A stretch of 64,000 nt of DNA from assembly GCF_001641265.1 (NCBI RefSeq), contig NW_020167531.1:124001-188000 (forward strand), read 5' to 3'. Below, one piece after another: positions 32,955-43,448 of this stretch. The translations under genes were made by a program, and so were the position numbers. The first letter of the stretch is position 1; every line of letters starts with the position of its first letter. Below the pieces are notes generated by a model. That model was not told the origin of the DNA. It did not search any database and was given only the letters and a program-made list of their open reading frames with translations. This DNA is from Pseudogymnoascus destructans (Eukaryota; Ascomycota; Leotiomycetes; Thelebolales; Thelebolaceae).

Positions 32955-35900
32955 ATGGAGGGAGCTATCGAGCTTCCTGGGGAGGCTGCCCCGCTAACCC
33001 CACAGGAGGTGCTCATGGCCTTGAAGTCAGCCAGTTCTCACCAGCAGAACCTGATAAGATCGGGGACACAACAAATGCAGACATGGGAGGGCCAGCCAGG
33101 TTATTACTCTTTGTTACAGGTAAGCACACCACCACATGAAACTTACCAACAACCTCGTACCATACTGTAGACGCAGCGGCTAATCATACCTCAGTCAGCA
33201 TTCTTGGACACTTCACTGCCCACAGATATACGATACTTGGCCGTCATACAACTTAAAAATGGAATGGACAAGTATTGGAGGAAGGGCGTAGCGAAATGCA
33301 TACAGAAGGCCGAAAAGGAGGAGATGAGATCGAAACTGCTGGAGGGCGGTATGGCAGAGGCAAACGTGCAGCTCGCCTTGCAGAATGCCCTTGTGATATC
33401 CAAGATTGCGCGGATCGAGTATCCCAATGACTGGCCGGACGTCCTCACATCTTTGATAGCACTGATGCGGGTTGCAAGCGAATCGGACCAGCTTCGTTTA
33501 CAGAGGGGCTTGTTGATTCTTCTCCAGGTCGTGAAGGAGTTGGCTTCCGCTCGTTTAAGGAAGTCGCAGACGGCCCTGCAGTCGGTTACGCCGGAGATTG
33601 TTTTCTTTCTAAGCAATATTTACACGCAGAAAGTTAACCAGTGGTATGGTTTTCTCACCGCCGGCGGAGACGACGAAGGTGGTGCCATGGATGCGATGGA
33701 CAGCAGCCTTCTCGCGCTGAAGATTCTTCGGCGCCTGTTGATAGCTGGTTACAAATATCCCGCCCATGATAAAGATGTCCAAGAGTTATGGGGTCACTCG
33801 CAACTACAGTTAGGACAATTATTCGGGATGATTTCCCACGAGCCACCGTTGATCTCATCTCCTGCCAAGGACCTGGTGGAAAAGCACTTACTTCAGTTGT
33901 CTAAGTTGCACCTTGAAATGGCGAAAACCCACGCATCTTCATTTGCCGCCCTTCCAAATTCAGTCGAGCTGGCTCGCGGATATTGGGGTCTCATTGAGAA
34001 ATATGGAGAGGCATATGGCTCTTCGACATTTACCTCAAAAACGGATGCAGATGCTGACGACGAAGATGGCCGCCATGTATTGGAGAAGCTGGCATTAAAG
34101 GGGCTATCATTACTCCGATCATGTCTGCAAATGGTGTTCAGGCCAAAACTGTCGTTCGTGTATCGCAGTGCCGAAATAAAAGAGGCAGAAAATGGACTTA
34201 TCGATGTCATCAAATTCCAACTTCTCACAGACGAACTGGTCTCTCAGATGGCAAGTGTTATCGTCACGAAGTTCTTCATTTTCCGCCAAGCAGACCTCGA
34301 AGCATGGAACGAGGATCCATATGAGTGGGAGATACGAGAAGATGCAGGTGGCGATGGTTGGGAGTTTGAAGTCCGGCCATGCTCGGAAAAGCTCTTCATG
34401 GACCTTGTCATCAATTACAAGCATCTCCTCGCGCAGCCGTTACTTAGCTTCTTCCAATCTGTAACAGGAACGGACAATGGGGATATTGTTGCAAAGGACT
34501 CTGTTTTTACGGCCATGGGTATCGCGGCACCGGTTCTATCTGATAGTTTCGACTTTGACTCCTTCTTGGCTTCGACACTAGTCAATGATGTTCACAAAAC
34601 CAGCCCAGAATACAAGGTCTTGCGCCGAAGAATCGCAATACTCATTGGACAATGGGTAACGATCAAAATATCAACAGCAAACAGACCTCTTGTTTACGAG
34701 ATATTCAAGCACCTACTTAACCCAGCAGACTCTGTCAACGATCAGGTCGTCCGCGTTACTGCTGCACGGCATCTTAAGTCTGCAGTGGATGATTTTAGCT
34801 TCGAAACCGAGCCATTTCTGCCATTTGCGGAGGAGTTCCTCCATCGTCTCATGGGGCTTATCCGAGAGCTCAGCCATGCTGAGACCCAACTAGCTGTCCT
34901 CGAGACCATCCGTGTCATCTTCATACGCCTCGAATTACAAGCCACGCCATTTGCCGACGAAATTGTCTCTCTACTCCCCGATCTCTGGACTGCATCGGGC
35001 GAAGAGCATCTCATGAAACAGGCCATTCTTACCCTTCTCACAAATATCGTCATGGCCACGAAGATGCACTCCGTGCGTTATCACCCTCTTATCGTACCAC
35101 TGATTCAACGAGCCGTTGAACATGGCTCGGAGATGGCAGTGTACCTCCTTGAAGAGGCGTTAGATCTCTGGTCCAGTATGCTGGAGCAGACACCAGCAGC
35201 AGAATCCGGTCCAGTGATACCACTTGTCAACTTCGTTTTCCCTCTTTTGGAAATTGGCAGCGACAGTTTAAGCGTGGTACTCGGAATCTTGGAATCATAT
35301 GTACTCCTCGCGCCTGAGGTCATGCTTGCTGACACCACTCGTCTTCGGGTCCTCAGCTATATGACCAATGCTCTCGAGATTCCGAAGCGCCATCTCGTCG
35401 GTTTGGTGATCAGCATCGTGGAAAACATGATCCGCCGGGCCGAGATCTTAGGTGGCACCAACGGTGTAGTTGCCGTGGCAAAAGACCTCGTCGAGAGTGG
35501 TTTCATGGAGAAAATCCTCACCGGGCTCCACGGGGCGTGGGAAGCACACCAAACCACCGGCCCAAATCGCCGCTACCCCAAAATCAGCGACGTTGTTGAA
35601 ACGGACTACTTCACCATCATCGCCAGGCTTGCGATTACCGACCCTGCGACATTCATAGGCACCATCTCGAGCGTTGGGCCTCTAGAATCGGTGTGGGGGT
35701 GGTTGAGCACGGAGTGGTTCTTGCACTTTGATAGCATGGCGAATCCGCACCGGCAGAAGTTGTCGTGTCTAGCGCTGACACGTTTATTGGAGCTGCCACC
35801 GCCGATGACGGGGCTGGTGCTGCAGAAGCTTCAGGATTACTTCGCCATGTGGTCGAGCGTGATAGCTGAACTTCTCGATGGCTGGGGAGAGGGTCGGGAG

Positions 35901-36158
35901 GCCCTCGTATGGTCGGAGGAGACTCCACAAGAGCCAAAGGAGTGGGACAGCATGCAGGATGGTCGAAAAAAGGTTTTGGAGAGAAACGATCCTGTGCATA
36001 CTATTCACGCGCATCAGTTCACGAAGGAGAGATTGGGGGGGTTGGTGCAGAGTGCTGGTGGTGAAGAGGCATTCCAGAGGGATTGGTTGGTCAACGTTGA
36101 TGGTGATATAGTGAAGGCGTTTCAAAAGCTAGGACAGACCCAAGTGGAGACGGACTAA
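32955..36158 (+). CDS. kap120: Importin-beta family karyopherin Kap120 / importin-11
   Basis: Karyopherins of this class carry proteins (and, for Kap120, preribosome-linked cargo) through the nuclear pore under Ran-GTP control. Model: join(32955..33119, 33195..36158), 1042 aa. The intron lies inside the importin N-terminal domain, and removing it gives GYYSLLQSAFLDTSLPTDIR. The domain continues YLAVIQLKNGMDKYWRKGV. The rest is a superhelix of HEAT-type repeats without low-complexity insertions. Motifs such as ARIEYPNDWPDVLTSLI and LRRRIAILIGQWVTIKIS fit the importin-11 group. Length is close to the family norm. Confidence 0.9.
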
Positions 36159-36435
36159 GTTGTTATAGCCGAGGAAGGTATCGTGCTGGGAGGCAGGTCA
36201 AATATTCGCCGAGAAGATGGCATATGGGTGACGGAGTAGGAGGAATAGCCCTTATGAAGATAAAGTCGATATCGCGTCTGGGGGTCCGAATGCGATATTG
36301 GGGTGGATGTCCATAGATGTTCATAGACGATTGCTAACTGATATGAATCACGAAAAATATATACGCAGAGAATCGTATATAACAATGCCTATATTAAGTT
36401 TCGAGAGTTACGTTATAAATTTGGGTATTCTTACA
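36159..36435. other. convergent 3-prime region
   Basis: kap120 and ntr2 end towards each other across 277 bp, with no gene between them. Confidence 0.5.
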
Positions 36436-37990
36436 CTAACGTATCCTCGAAAGAGAGCTACAGTCACTCATCCCTCGTTCCGCATCCTCCACCCCCGAAA
36501 TCCCCACTGGCGTATTCCCAAAACTCTCCAGCCCCCGATTCCTACTCGTCGCCTCCCTAAACCCATCCCCAACCAACGGGAACGCCATCGGATCCGCCGT
36601 GTCAACGGGAGGTAAATTCGAATCACCCCTCAGCGCTGAATATCTCTCCCCCGCCTCTCGCAGCAACCTCTGCACTTCCTGCTCCCGCGCAACAATCTCC
36701 GCCTTCTCTCTCACCAGCTCGCCCATCCTCCAGCTGCGCTTCGTGGACTCCTGTTCTGCTTCGTTCAACGATGTCCGCAATCGCGCCAAGCACTCTGATA
36801 GACTTGGTATGGGCGTGACCTTTGGTGGAACTATCGCCGCCGCCTGCGTCGCGTCGAGTTTCTTCAGCCCATCCATCCCTGCACGGGTCTGCGCCGCTTC
36901 ATACTCTGCACGCCGTTCAGCCTCTGAGTCGTCAGACTCTTCGGACGAGCTACCCTCCGCCTCCTGGATCGCCTGAGCAATTATTTTCTTCTGCTGCCTT
37001 TGCGCCTTGCGCTGCGCCTTCTTGTCGAGGGAGATTCGGCCATCGTCAACGAAGTCTTCAAACCCCTCCATAACGTCCTCGTCATCTCGAACTAGCCGAG
37101 TCTCCTTCTTTCGGCTTGGTAGCAGCGAGATCTGTCCTATTTGACTCCTATCCCCTCCGTCGTCGAGAGATATGAAATCTTGCTCCTGCGCGAGCCTTGC
37201 TCTCCGTTGCTTTTTCTCTGCGATCTCAGCTTCGGTGGGGATATACGCCTTATCCTTGTCGCGACGCGATAATAACTCGCCACTGGGTTCTACCACCGTC
37301 GCGCCCTCGAGCTCGCTCGCATCCAGCCCCTCTTCCTCAGCATCCTGGGTGGGAAACTTTTGTAAGTCCTTCGGCGTGCTCTTCGTGCTCATCTTCAGCT
37401 CCTCTAAGTAATCTTTGCTATAAGTCGGCCGCTCCTCCTCCTCTCCTTCACGCCCCCGCTGGTATGCCGGTAACCTCAGCCGTACATTATTCCCCTCGAT
37501 GCCTCGTCTCGGAGCCGCTTTCTTGGGCGTAAAAGTCTCATCTTCTTCCAATGCCGCAGCATCATCTCCGGATATTATTTCTCCAGGCCCAAAGGACAGC
37601 CGCGAAGCCGCTGGCTTCTTCTTGGTCTGTCCTGCCCGTTTGCCACCTGGTCGTGTTGGCCCAAAGTCAACCTCACGGATTGGCTTGGGTTCACTGCCTC
37701 CATCGGTGCCAGAGGTGTCTTGCGACTGTTCGTCATCGAAGGCGATACTGTGGCGCAAGGCTGATTTCTTGAAAGGTTTAGATCGGGCGTGCGAGGTTGT
37801 AGTTGGTTTTTCTAGGAGAAGGTGTCAGCTACGTGATTTGGATCAGCAAGAGGACGCAGGGAGAAGACAGGAAGGGCGTACGTTCAGCTGTGGCCTTGGG
37901 TTCAACGGATGCTGGTGATGTTGTTGTCTGGTCGTCGTCGTCGTTGACCAGGATTTTGCGCGCCTTGCGCTTTCCACCAAAGGAAGACAT
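36436..37990 (-). CDS. ntr2: Spliceosome disassembly factor Ntr2 (GCFC/NTR2 family)
   Basis: Ntr2 works with Ntr1 and the helicase Prp43 to release the intron lariat and take apart the spliceosome. Model: complement join(36436..37811, 37882..37990), 494 aa. Exon 1 encodes MSSFGGKRKARKILVNDDD, a typical start for this family, and the 70-nt intron joins it to KPTTTSHARSKPFKKSALRH. Conserved blocks are EVDFGPTRPGGKR, the short YSKDYLEELK motif, and AYIPTEAEIAEKKQRRARLA followed by QDFISLDD, the signature of the NTR2 domain. The C-terminal half is helical and charged (coiled coil around SLNEAEQESTKRSWRMGEL). The protein is nuclear by family. Confidence 0.88.
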
Positions 37991-38226
37991 GGCGAAAGTA
38001 ATGTTTCTATAGCGCCAACTGTGTCCCTCGACAGTTACAATTTATGGGGGCGCAATGTTCACGTTGTTGAGACACGGAAGTCCAAGGCTGATAAAAATGG
38101 TCGTTCCCAAGGCTACCTCTCACGTCTTTATCGCCACGTGACCTAGAAGACTCTAAATCCACAACCCAGCTCTTGTGCCGCCGCGTCTCAAGGTTCAGCA
38201 GCATATACACAACCCCGCCTCTCACA
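37991..38226. promoter_or_regulatory. shared divergent promoter of ntr2 and SmG
   Basis: Only 236 bp separate the start codons of two spliceosome genes transcribed away from each other. A CACGTGA word lies near 38135-38142. Co-regulation is an inference from position. Confidence 0.6.
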
Positions 38227-38708
38227 ATGCCTCAAGCTCAGCCCGAGCTTAAGAAGGTACGCTCCTATTCTTCAAGTCCCGTCTCTGCAATGAGTTTATC
38301 ATGCGGCGCATGTGACACGCGACCATGGCTACGGGGAATCACAGTGATGGACTAGGCTAACTGAATATAGTACCTCGACAAGAGGCTCTTCGTCCAGCTC
38401 AATGGAAGCCGAAAAGTTATCGGAGTTCTTCGCGGATACGATGTTAGTTAATACACTCTGGTTTCACATGCCCAACGCTTGTGCTGATACTTCGCGTCTA
38501 GGTGTTCTTGAATATCGTGCTCGACGACGCAGTTGAGGAGAAGGATGGTGGAGAGAAGGTCAGAATAGGTATGGTGGTATGTCGCAATCTACATGGCAAG
38601 AATATTCACGGACAGGAGCTGATCGGTGTTTAGGTTATTCGTGGCAACTCGGTTGTTATGTTGGAGGCACTCGAGAGGATAGGCGGCGATCGCCAGGACC
38701 GCGGATGA
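38227..38708 (+). CDS. SMX2: Small nuclear ribonucleoprotein G (SmG)
   Basis: SmG is one of the seven Sm proteins that form the ring around U1, U2, U4 and U5 snRNAs. Model: join(38227..38256, 38371..38442, 38502..38576, 38634..38708), 83 aa, from four tiny exons with three introns. Sm1 is in YLDKRLFVQLNGSRKVIGVL and RGYDVFLNIVLDDAVEE. Sm2 is in IRGNSVVMLEALERI, whose RGN forms the RNA contact. The protein is slightly longer at the C-terminus (GGDRQDRG) than is usual. Because every exon is short, simple ORF searches miss this gene completely. Confidence 0.94.
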
Positions 38709-39268
38709 GCATGCAGTAGGGATGTTGGGATAATATGCAATTTGCTACGGAGGTGCGGCGTGAGCGGTGTCAAAAGGTTCAGACTGGACCTACACATACG
38801 GTGGGGTTGGACAGTGACGCATTGGGCGGAGGCGTAAAGGCTGTTAAGCTTATAGGCAACAACATACGAATACCATGGGAAGACATCGCGCCCACCTGCA
38901 ACTCGCTTTGAATTCTTACGTATAGTGCAGTGACATGGTGAATTGTGGGAGAAAATCGGTTGAGCCGTTGACAGCACACCGACATTTCGAATGAGCTGCA
39001 GGTACTGCAATGCTAGAGCACAAGCAGAATAATCGCACCATATTCACAAATGCGGCTTTTTTGACTGCCTGGAAACAGAATTATGTTGAGCAGCATAGCC
39101 ACAATTACGCGGCCTTCGGGTTCTATTTGGTGTTAACCTGGTCGAGTTGTGTTTATTAATCATTAAATTTGAATACTGCTTCTAATTGTGCGCTACTTTT
39201 GAAACATACTCAACCTCCTGACATGCCTTGCGCGTCGCCAACCTCTTTTTGAGTCTGATCAGCTCCAT
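38709..39268. other. convergent intergenic region
   Basis: Between the 3-prime ends of SmG and ERG10. No supported coding region. Confidence 0.5.
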
Positions 39269-40605
39269 TTAAACAAGCTCAACGACAAGGGCAGATGCTC
39301 CGCCACCACCATTGCAGATGCCAACAACGCCAATCTTGCCCTTCTGCTCCTTCAGGACGTGAAGGAGAGTGGTGACGATTCTTGCTCCGGAGCATCCCAA
39401 TGGGTGTCCAATGGCAACGGATCCACCATTGATGTTAACCTTGGCGGCGTCGAGTCCGAGAATCTTCATGTTGGCAAGGGCGACAACCGAGAAGGCCTCG
39501 TTGATCTCATAGGCGTCAACCTGGGATGCATCGATGCCAGCGTGCTTGATGGCCTTTGGAATGGCGAGAGCTGGAGCAGTGGTGAACTTGCTAGGCTTCT
39601 GCGCTGCGTCGGCCCAGCCAAGAATCTTTGCCAGGGGCTTAAGTCCCAGCTCCTTAACCTTGGCCTCGCTCATAAGCACAAGTGCGGATGCACCATCGTT
39701 GATCGGTGCCGCGTTAGGGGCAGTGATGGTTCCGCCGTTTGGCTGGAAAGCCGGGCGCATGGCCTTCAGCTTCTCGATGTTGAGGTTCTTGACCTCGTCA
39801 TCCTTGTCAACAACCACGTTTGGCTTCCCACGGCCTCCACTAACCTCCACCGGAACGATCTCGGCCTTGAAGAGTCCCCCCTCAGTGGCCTTCTGTGCCT
39901 TCTGATAAGAGTTGATCGCGTACTCGTCTTGCTGCTCGCGAGTAATGGAGTGGTCTTGCGCACACTCCTCTCCTTGCATGCCCATGTGCTCTTGCTTGCC
40001 GTATGCATCGGTCAGACCATCCTTCAAGACACCGTCGACAAGGGTCTGGTTTCCGTACTTGGCACCGTTGCGGAGGACTGGGAGGTAGTGAGGAGCGTTT
40101 GACATGGATTCGGTACCACCTGCAACAACGATATCGGCGTTTCCAGTCATGATTGTCTGCGCACCGAGAATAATGGCCTTAGTTCCTGAAGCACATACCT
40201 TGTTGACGGTGGTGGCAACGGTGGACTCTGAGAGGCCGGCGCCAATGGCGCATTGCCTGGCTGGGTTCTGACCAAGGTTTGCAGACAGAACATTTCCAAC
40301 GAACACCTCCTCGACATCCTCTGGCTTGATTTCTGGGACACGCTCGACAGCGGCTGTAGTTGCTATTAGCATGGAATATTATAGGAAGGAAAGACTGCAT
40401 TCGTAGCGTACCCTTGATGGCAAGACTGCCAAGTTGAATTGCGCTCAAGCTCGAAAGAGATCTGTCGATGTGAAGTTATATATAGATTCCTCATGCACAC
40501 GCGGGCAGAAAAAGGTTGACATTGGAGCTTGAGAACTTACCCCAGGAATGATCCGACGGGAGTCCTGACGGCAGACACAATGTAGACTGGAGGGAATTGA
40601 GACAT
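39269..40605 (-). CDS. erg10: Acetyl-CoA C-acetyltransferase (Erg10, thiolase)
   Basis: Erg10 joins two acetyl-CoA into acetoacetyl-CoA, the first step of the mevalonate and ergosterol pathway. Model: complement join(39269..40353, 40412..40461, 40541..40605), 399 aa, with two introns in the N-terminal part. The start MSQFPPVYIVSAVRTPVGSF carries no mitochondrial presequence, which points to the cytosol. The acyl-carrying cysteine is in VNKVCASGTKA at about residue 92. The active-site histidine is in NGGSVAIGHPLGCSGARIV and the second catalytic cysteine in GICNGGGGASAL. The family signature NEAFSVVALANMK is also present. Length matches type II biosynthetic thiolases. No peroxisomal SKL-type end is present (VVELV). 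Confidence 0.94.
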
Positions 40606-40952
40606 GGTTGCAATATAATATCTTGAAAGTTTACAGATTTGAGGTTGGGAGCGTAGAGTTATGGCGGAGAAGTTGGAGAAAGGGAGAGAGGGTGGGGGGA
40701 TAAAGGAGGATTTATCAATTGTGGTGAGGGGCAGTGACAGTCGGGGACTCGACCGGAGCGGTTTAGCTCCAGCATTTGGCGGTGTACCACCGTATGGGTT
40801 CCTGAAATCTTAGCATCAGCTCACAATCACCAGAAGCCTTAGGTGAGGCGGCCCTTTTTTCGGGACCATTGGAGAGGATTAATCGTATAAAAGGGTCTTA
40901 GACTGACCCACACTGTCTTATGTAGCTAATAATGTGGCTAGGAAAGGGCTTC
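40606..40952. other. erg10 promoter region, then edge of transposon island
   Basis: The leader and promoter of erg10 lie at the left. Towards 40950 the sequence passes into repeat-derived DNA, with no gene. Confidence 0.45.
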
Positions 40953-41030
40953 GTAGTATGATATTTTACCGCCACGCCCATACTAGTAGTATTTCCGGAA
41001 GGTAATATTCCGACAGCCAATCAGTGTTAC
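40953..41030. repeat. 78-bp direct repeat, copy 1
   Basis: The 78 bases starting gtagtatgatattttaccgc recur at 41139-41216 with no visible change. The second copy is the 3-prime untranslated part of the pogo element. This one lies just outside the element end at 41061. Confidence 0.85.
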
Positions 41031-41060
41031 TATACGAAGACGCTTCTGACATAATCTGTA

Positions 41061-42512
41061 CAGTCAAACCCCTGTTATAACGATGTATTCTGTCCACCAT
41101 TTCACTATCGTTATAACCAGTATATCGCTGTAACCAAAGTAGTATGATATTTTACCGCCACGCCCATACTAGTAGTATTTCCGGAAGGTAATATTCCGAC
41201 AGCCAATCAGTGTTACGTATCTAATGTCCCCTGAACTAATGATGCCTGCTGAATGCCCTCAACTGCTGATTCCAACCGCTCTAGTGTCCGTAAATAATCA
41301 GAAGAAAGAGGTTCTTGGCTTTCAGCAAATCTAATTAATATATGAAGAGCTTGTTTAGCATCAGCCATTGAGTATATAGGCTGTGGAAGCTGATTATTGT
41401 CTTCTTCATTACTTTGAGTAGTCGGTAAACCTAAATGCTCTCGTAGCACTTCTTGTAAAACCTCATCTTCTCCTACATTCTGCTCATCCTCTCCATCATC
41501 ATCTTCGTCAACAGGGTTAAGAAAATTTGCAACTGATATAGCGTCTTGTATATTTCCTGCTTCCATAACCTTTTGATATAGCTCTGTAACTTCATGAGGC
41601 ATAATTGGAGTAGGAAGTGAAATAGGCGAAGAGACAAGTGTTGATTTGCGAAAGCAATTGTAGAATTGTAGTATTTGTAATTTCGTTATTCCAGCTTCGT
41701 AAGATCCAACGGATTGCAAGGTGTAGATTCATTGACGATAGAGGATCTACATTTGAGTCGAAGGATTGTAAGATATATTGTAGCCAATGTCGCCGGTAGT
41801 AAGCTTTGCAATTCTAAATAATCCCTTGATCAAGAGGCTGGTAGCGACTTGTACTATTAGCAGGTTGCCAACATATTTAAATATTTGATGGAGGAGGACA
41901 AAGCTCAATTGCAGTATAATGGGCAGAGAAGTTGTCCACTGTAAGAAGAACTTGTCGTGTTGTGCCAATATGCTGATAAAAAGCTTGAAGCCACTCTGTC
42001 ATAATCGTTGTATTCATCCAAGCTTTTTTATTCCACCGCCATTGCCCTCCCATTGTATGAACTGATACAAATCTCAAAGCGCGTGGTGTTTTAGCTTTGC
42101 CAATAAACCAGACTGGAAATCAATCTGTGCCAGTTGCATTGACTACAAAAGACAAGAGAGATCCGAGACTTGTCTTTCTATAAACCAGCTTGATGTTGTG
42201 ATGAGAGGCCTCGAGAGAGCATCATCCTCCAATAAAGGCCACTCTCATCCATGTTGTAGATATCCTCCTCTTGATATTCCCCTGCCACAGTTTGTAAGGC
42301 TCTCATTTTCTCTTCTGTAGAAGCTGGGATAGATAAGGCTTCTCCGTGTCAAACTTTTAATGATATCTTAAAGCGCTTCTTAAATCCCTCAAGCCATCCA
42401 ATGCTGAACTCTGGGACTGGCTTGCCAGAGTGTTGTGGAAACTGGCGCCAGATATCTCTTGCCTTTGTTTGCAGAAGCTCTCCAGTTGTAAATCCCCCTC
42501 TTGCTTCAATAT
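41061..42512 (-). mobile_element. pogo/Fot1-like DNA transposon relic
   Basis: The 3-prime end is marked by TA followed by CAGTCAAACCCCTGTTATAA at 41061, a terminal repeat of the Fot1/pogo type. Reading the minus strand from 42512, the coding DNA gives a CENP-B-like helix-turn-helix part (WRQFPQHSGKPVPEFSIGW). The DDE part follows, with the second catalytic aspartate in VLLTVDNFSAHYTAIEL and DQGII for the third. A tail from about 41719 ends LVQGTLDT at 41214. Stop codons (for example TAG after DQGII) and frame changes break it. The 5-prime end is missing, cut where the LTR-like unit starts at 42513. Confidence 0.8.
41139..41216. repeat. 78-bp direct repeat, copy 2
   Basis: Same sequence as 40953-41030. 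It includes the stop codon of the pogo transposase and is followed on the minus strand by the element end. Confidence 0.85.
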
Positions 42513-43448
42513 TGTAATGGTGGGTGCACCAGATATGAGAATCTAGCCACCCAAGGAAGGGATGAATTTACTAAGACAACACACTGTCTTAGGAAACAGA
42601 GCCAAAGGGTTGTAGCTTAGACTATTCCACAACGCAGCAATCAGGTGTATGATGTGGTGAAGTGGTTTAGACAAGTTGCAACAAATGTTGAGTTTGAGAA
42701 CTCAGGGGTAAGTCAGAGGTTAGCACCTCACTGACTTTTCAAAAACAGAGAATAACAAGATCAATGCTTGGAAGCTTGTAAAAGACGTGGAAGTATGTGA
42801 TAGTCGATTTACTGTATTGCCTGCTTGCCCTTTCTTAAGGAAAGGGCAATCCTATTTATGCCAAAGGAGTGTAGTTCTCTCATTTTCCATGACTTTCCAT
42901 GACTAACCAGGCTTGGTAAATGTATTAGAAATCAAGTGCGACCCACAACTAGCTTGCTAATCATGTAGTGAACGTAAGAGAATCCCATAGAACCATCTCT
43001 TGGGTTCCTAGCCTATAGGAAGTGAAAAGGAGGTCCAAGGTCAGAGTACCTATAGACAAATTATGTCATAACTTAACCAATCTTGTGGGTAACTAAGGAG
43101 CGATGATGTGTAATGAATCATAGAGGGTTGTAGAAGCTTCTAGAGCTATCGTTCATGTTCCTAGGCCTCTAGTTGGTAGAGATATGCCATGTGGTAGTAT
43201 TGGCCCACCCCCTTAAGGAGGAGATTTTCTTAATAACTTGTTCAATGAGTGTCCAAATGATATGCCGTGATGTATGTAGCATAAACAGATGTAGTAGAAG
43301 AGTTTGCAGCAATCGTTGAGTAGTATTGCTTCTGTTGTTGGTGTGATAAGCCAAGATATGTATGGTGACTTGTAGGTTTGAGGAGGAGATTTCTAAGTTT
43401 GCTCTTGAGTTTGATAGCAAACTGAGTGCAACGAATGTCAGTATGACA
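42513..43448. repeat. 936-bp LTR-like unit
   Basis: A complete unit with ends TGTAATGGTGGG and AGTATGACA. It lies between the pogo relic and a hAT fragment. The flanks (aatat / cacca) do not match, so the original insertion site has been rearranged or partly deleted. It is inverted relative to the unit at 43916, with 467 bp between them. Confidence 0.88.

Noticed and set aside
39359..40102. 247-codon plus-strand ORF
   Set aside because: Antisense to the well-supported ERG10 gene.
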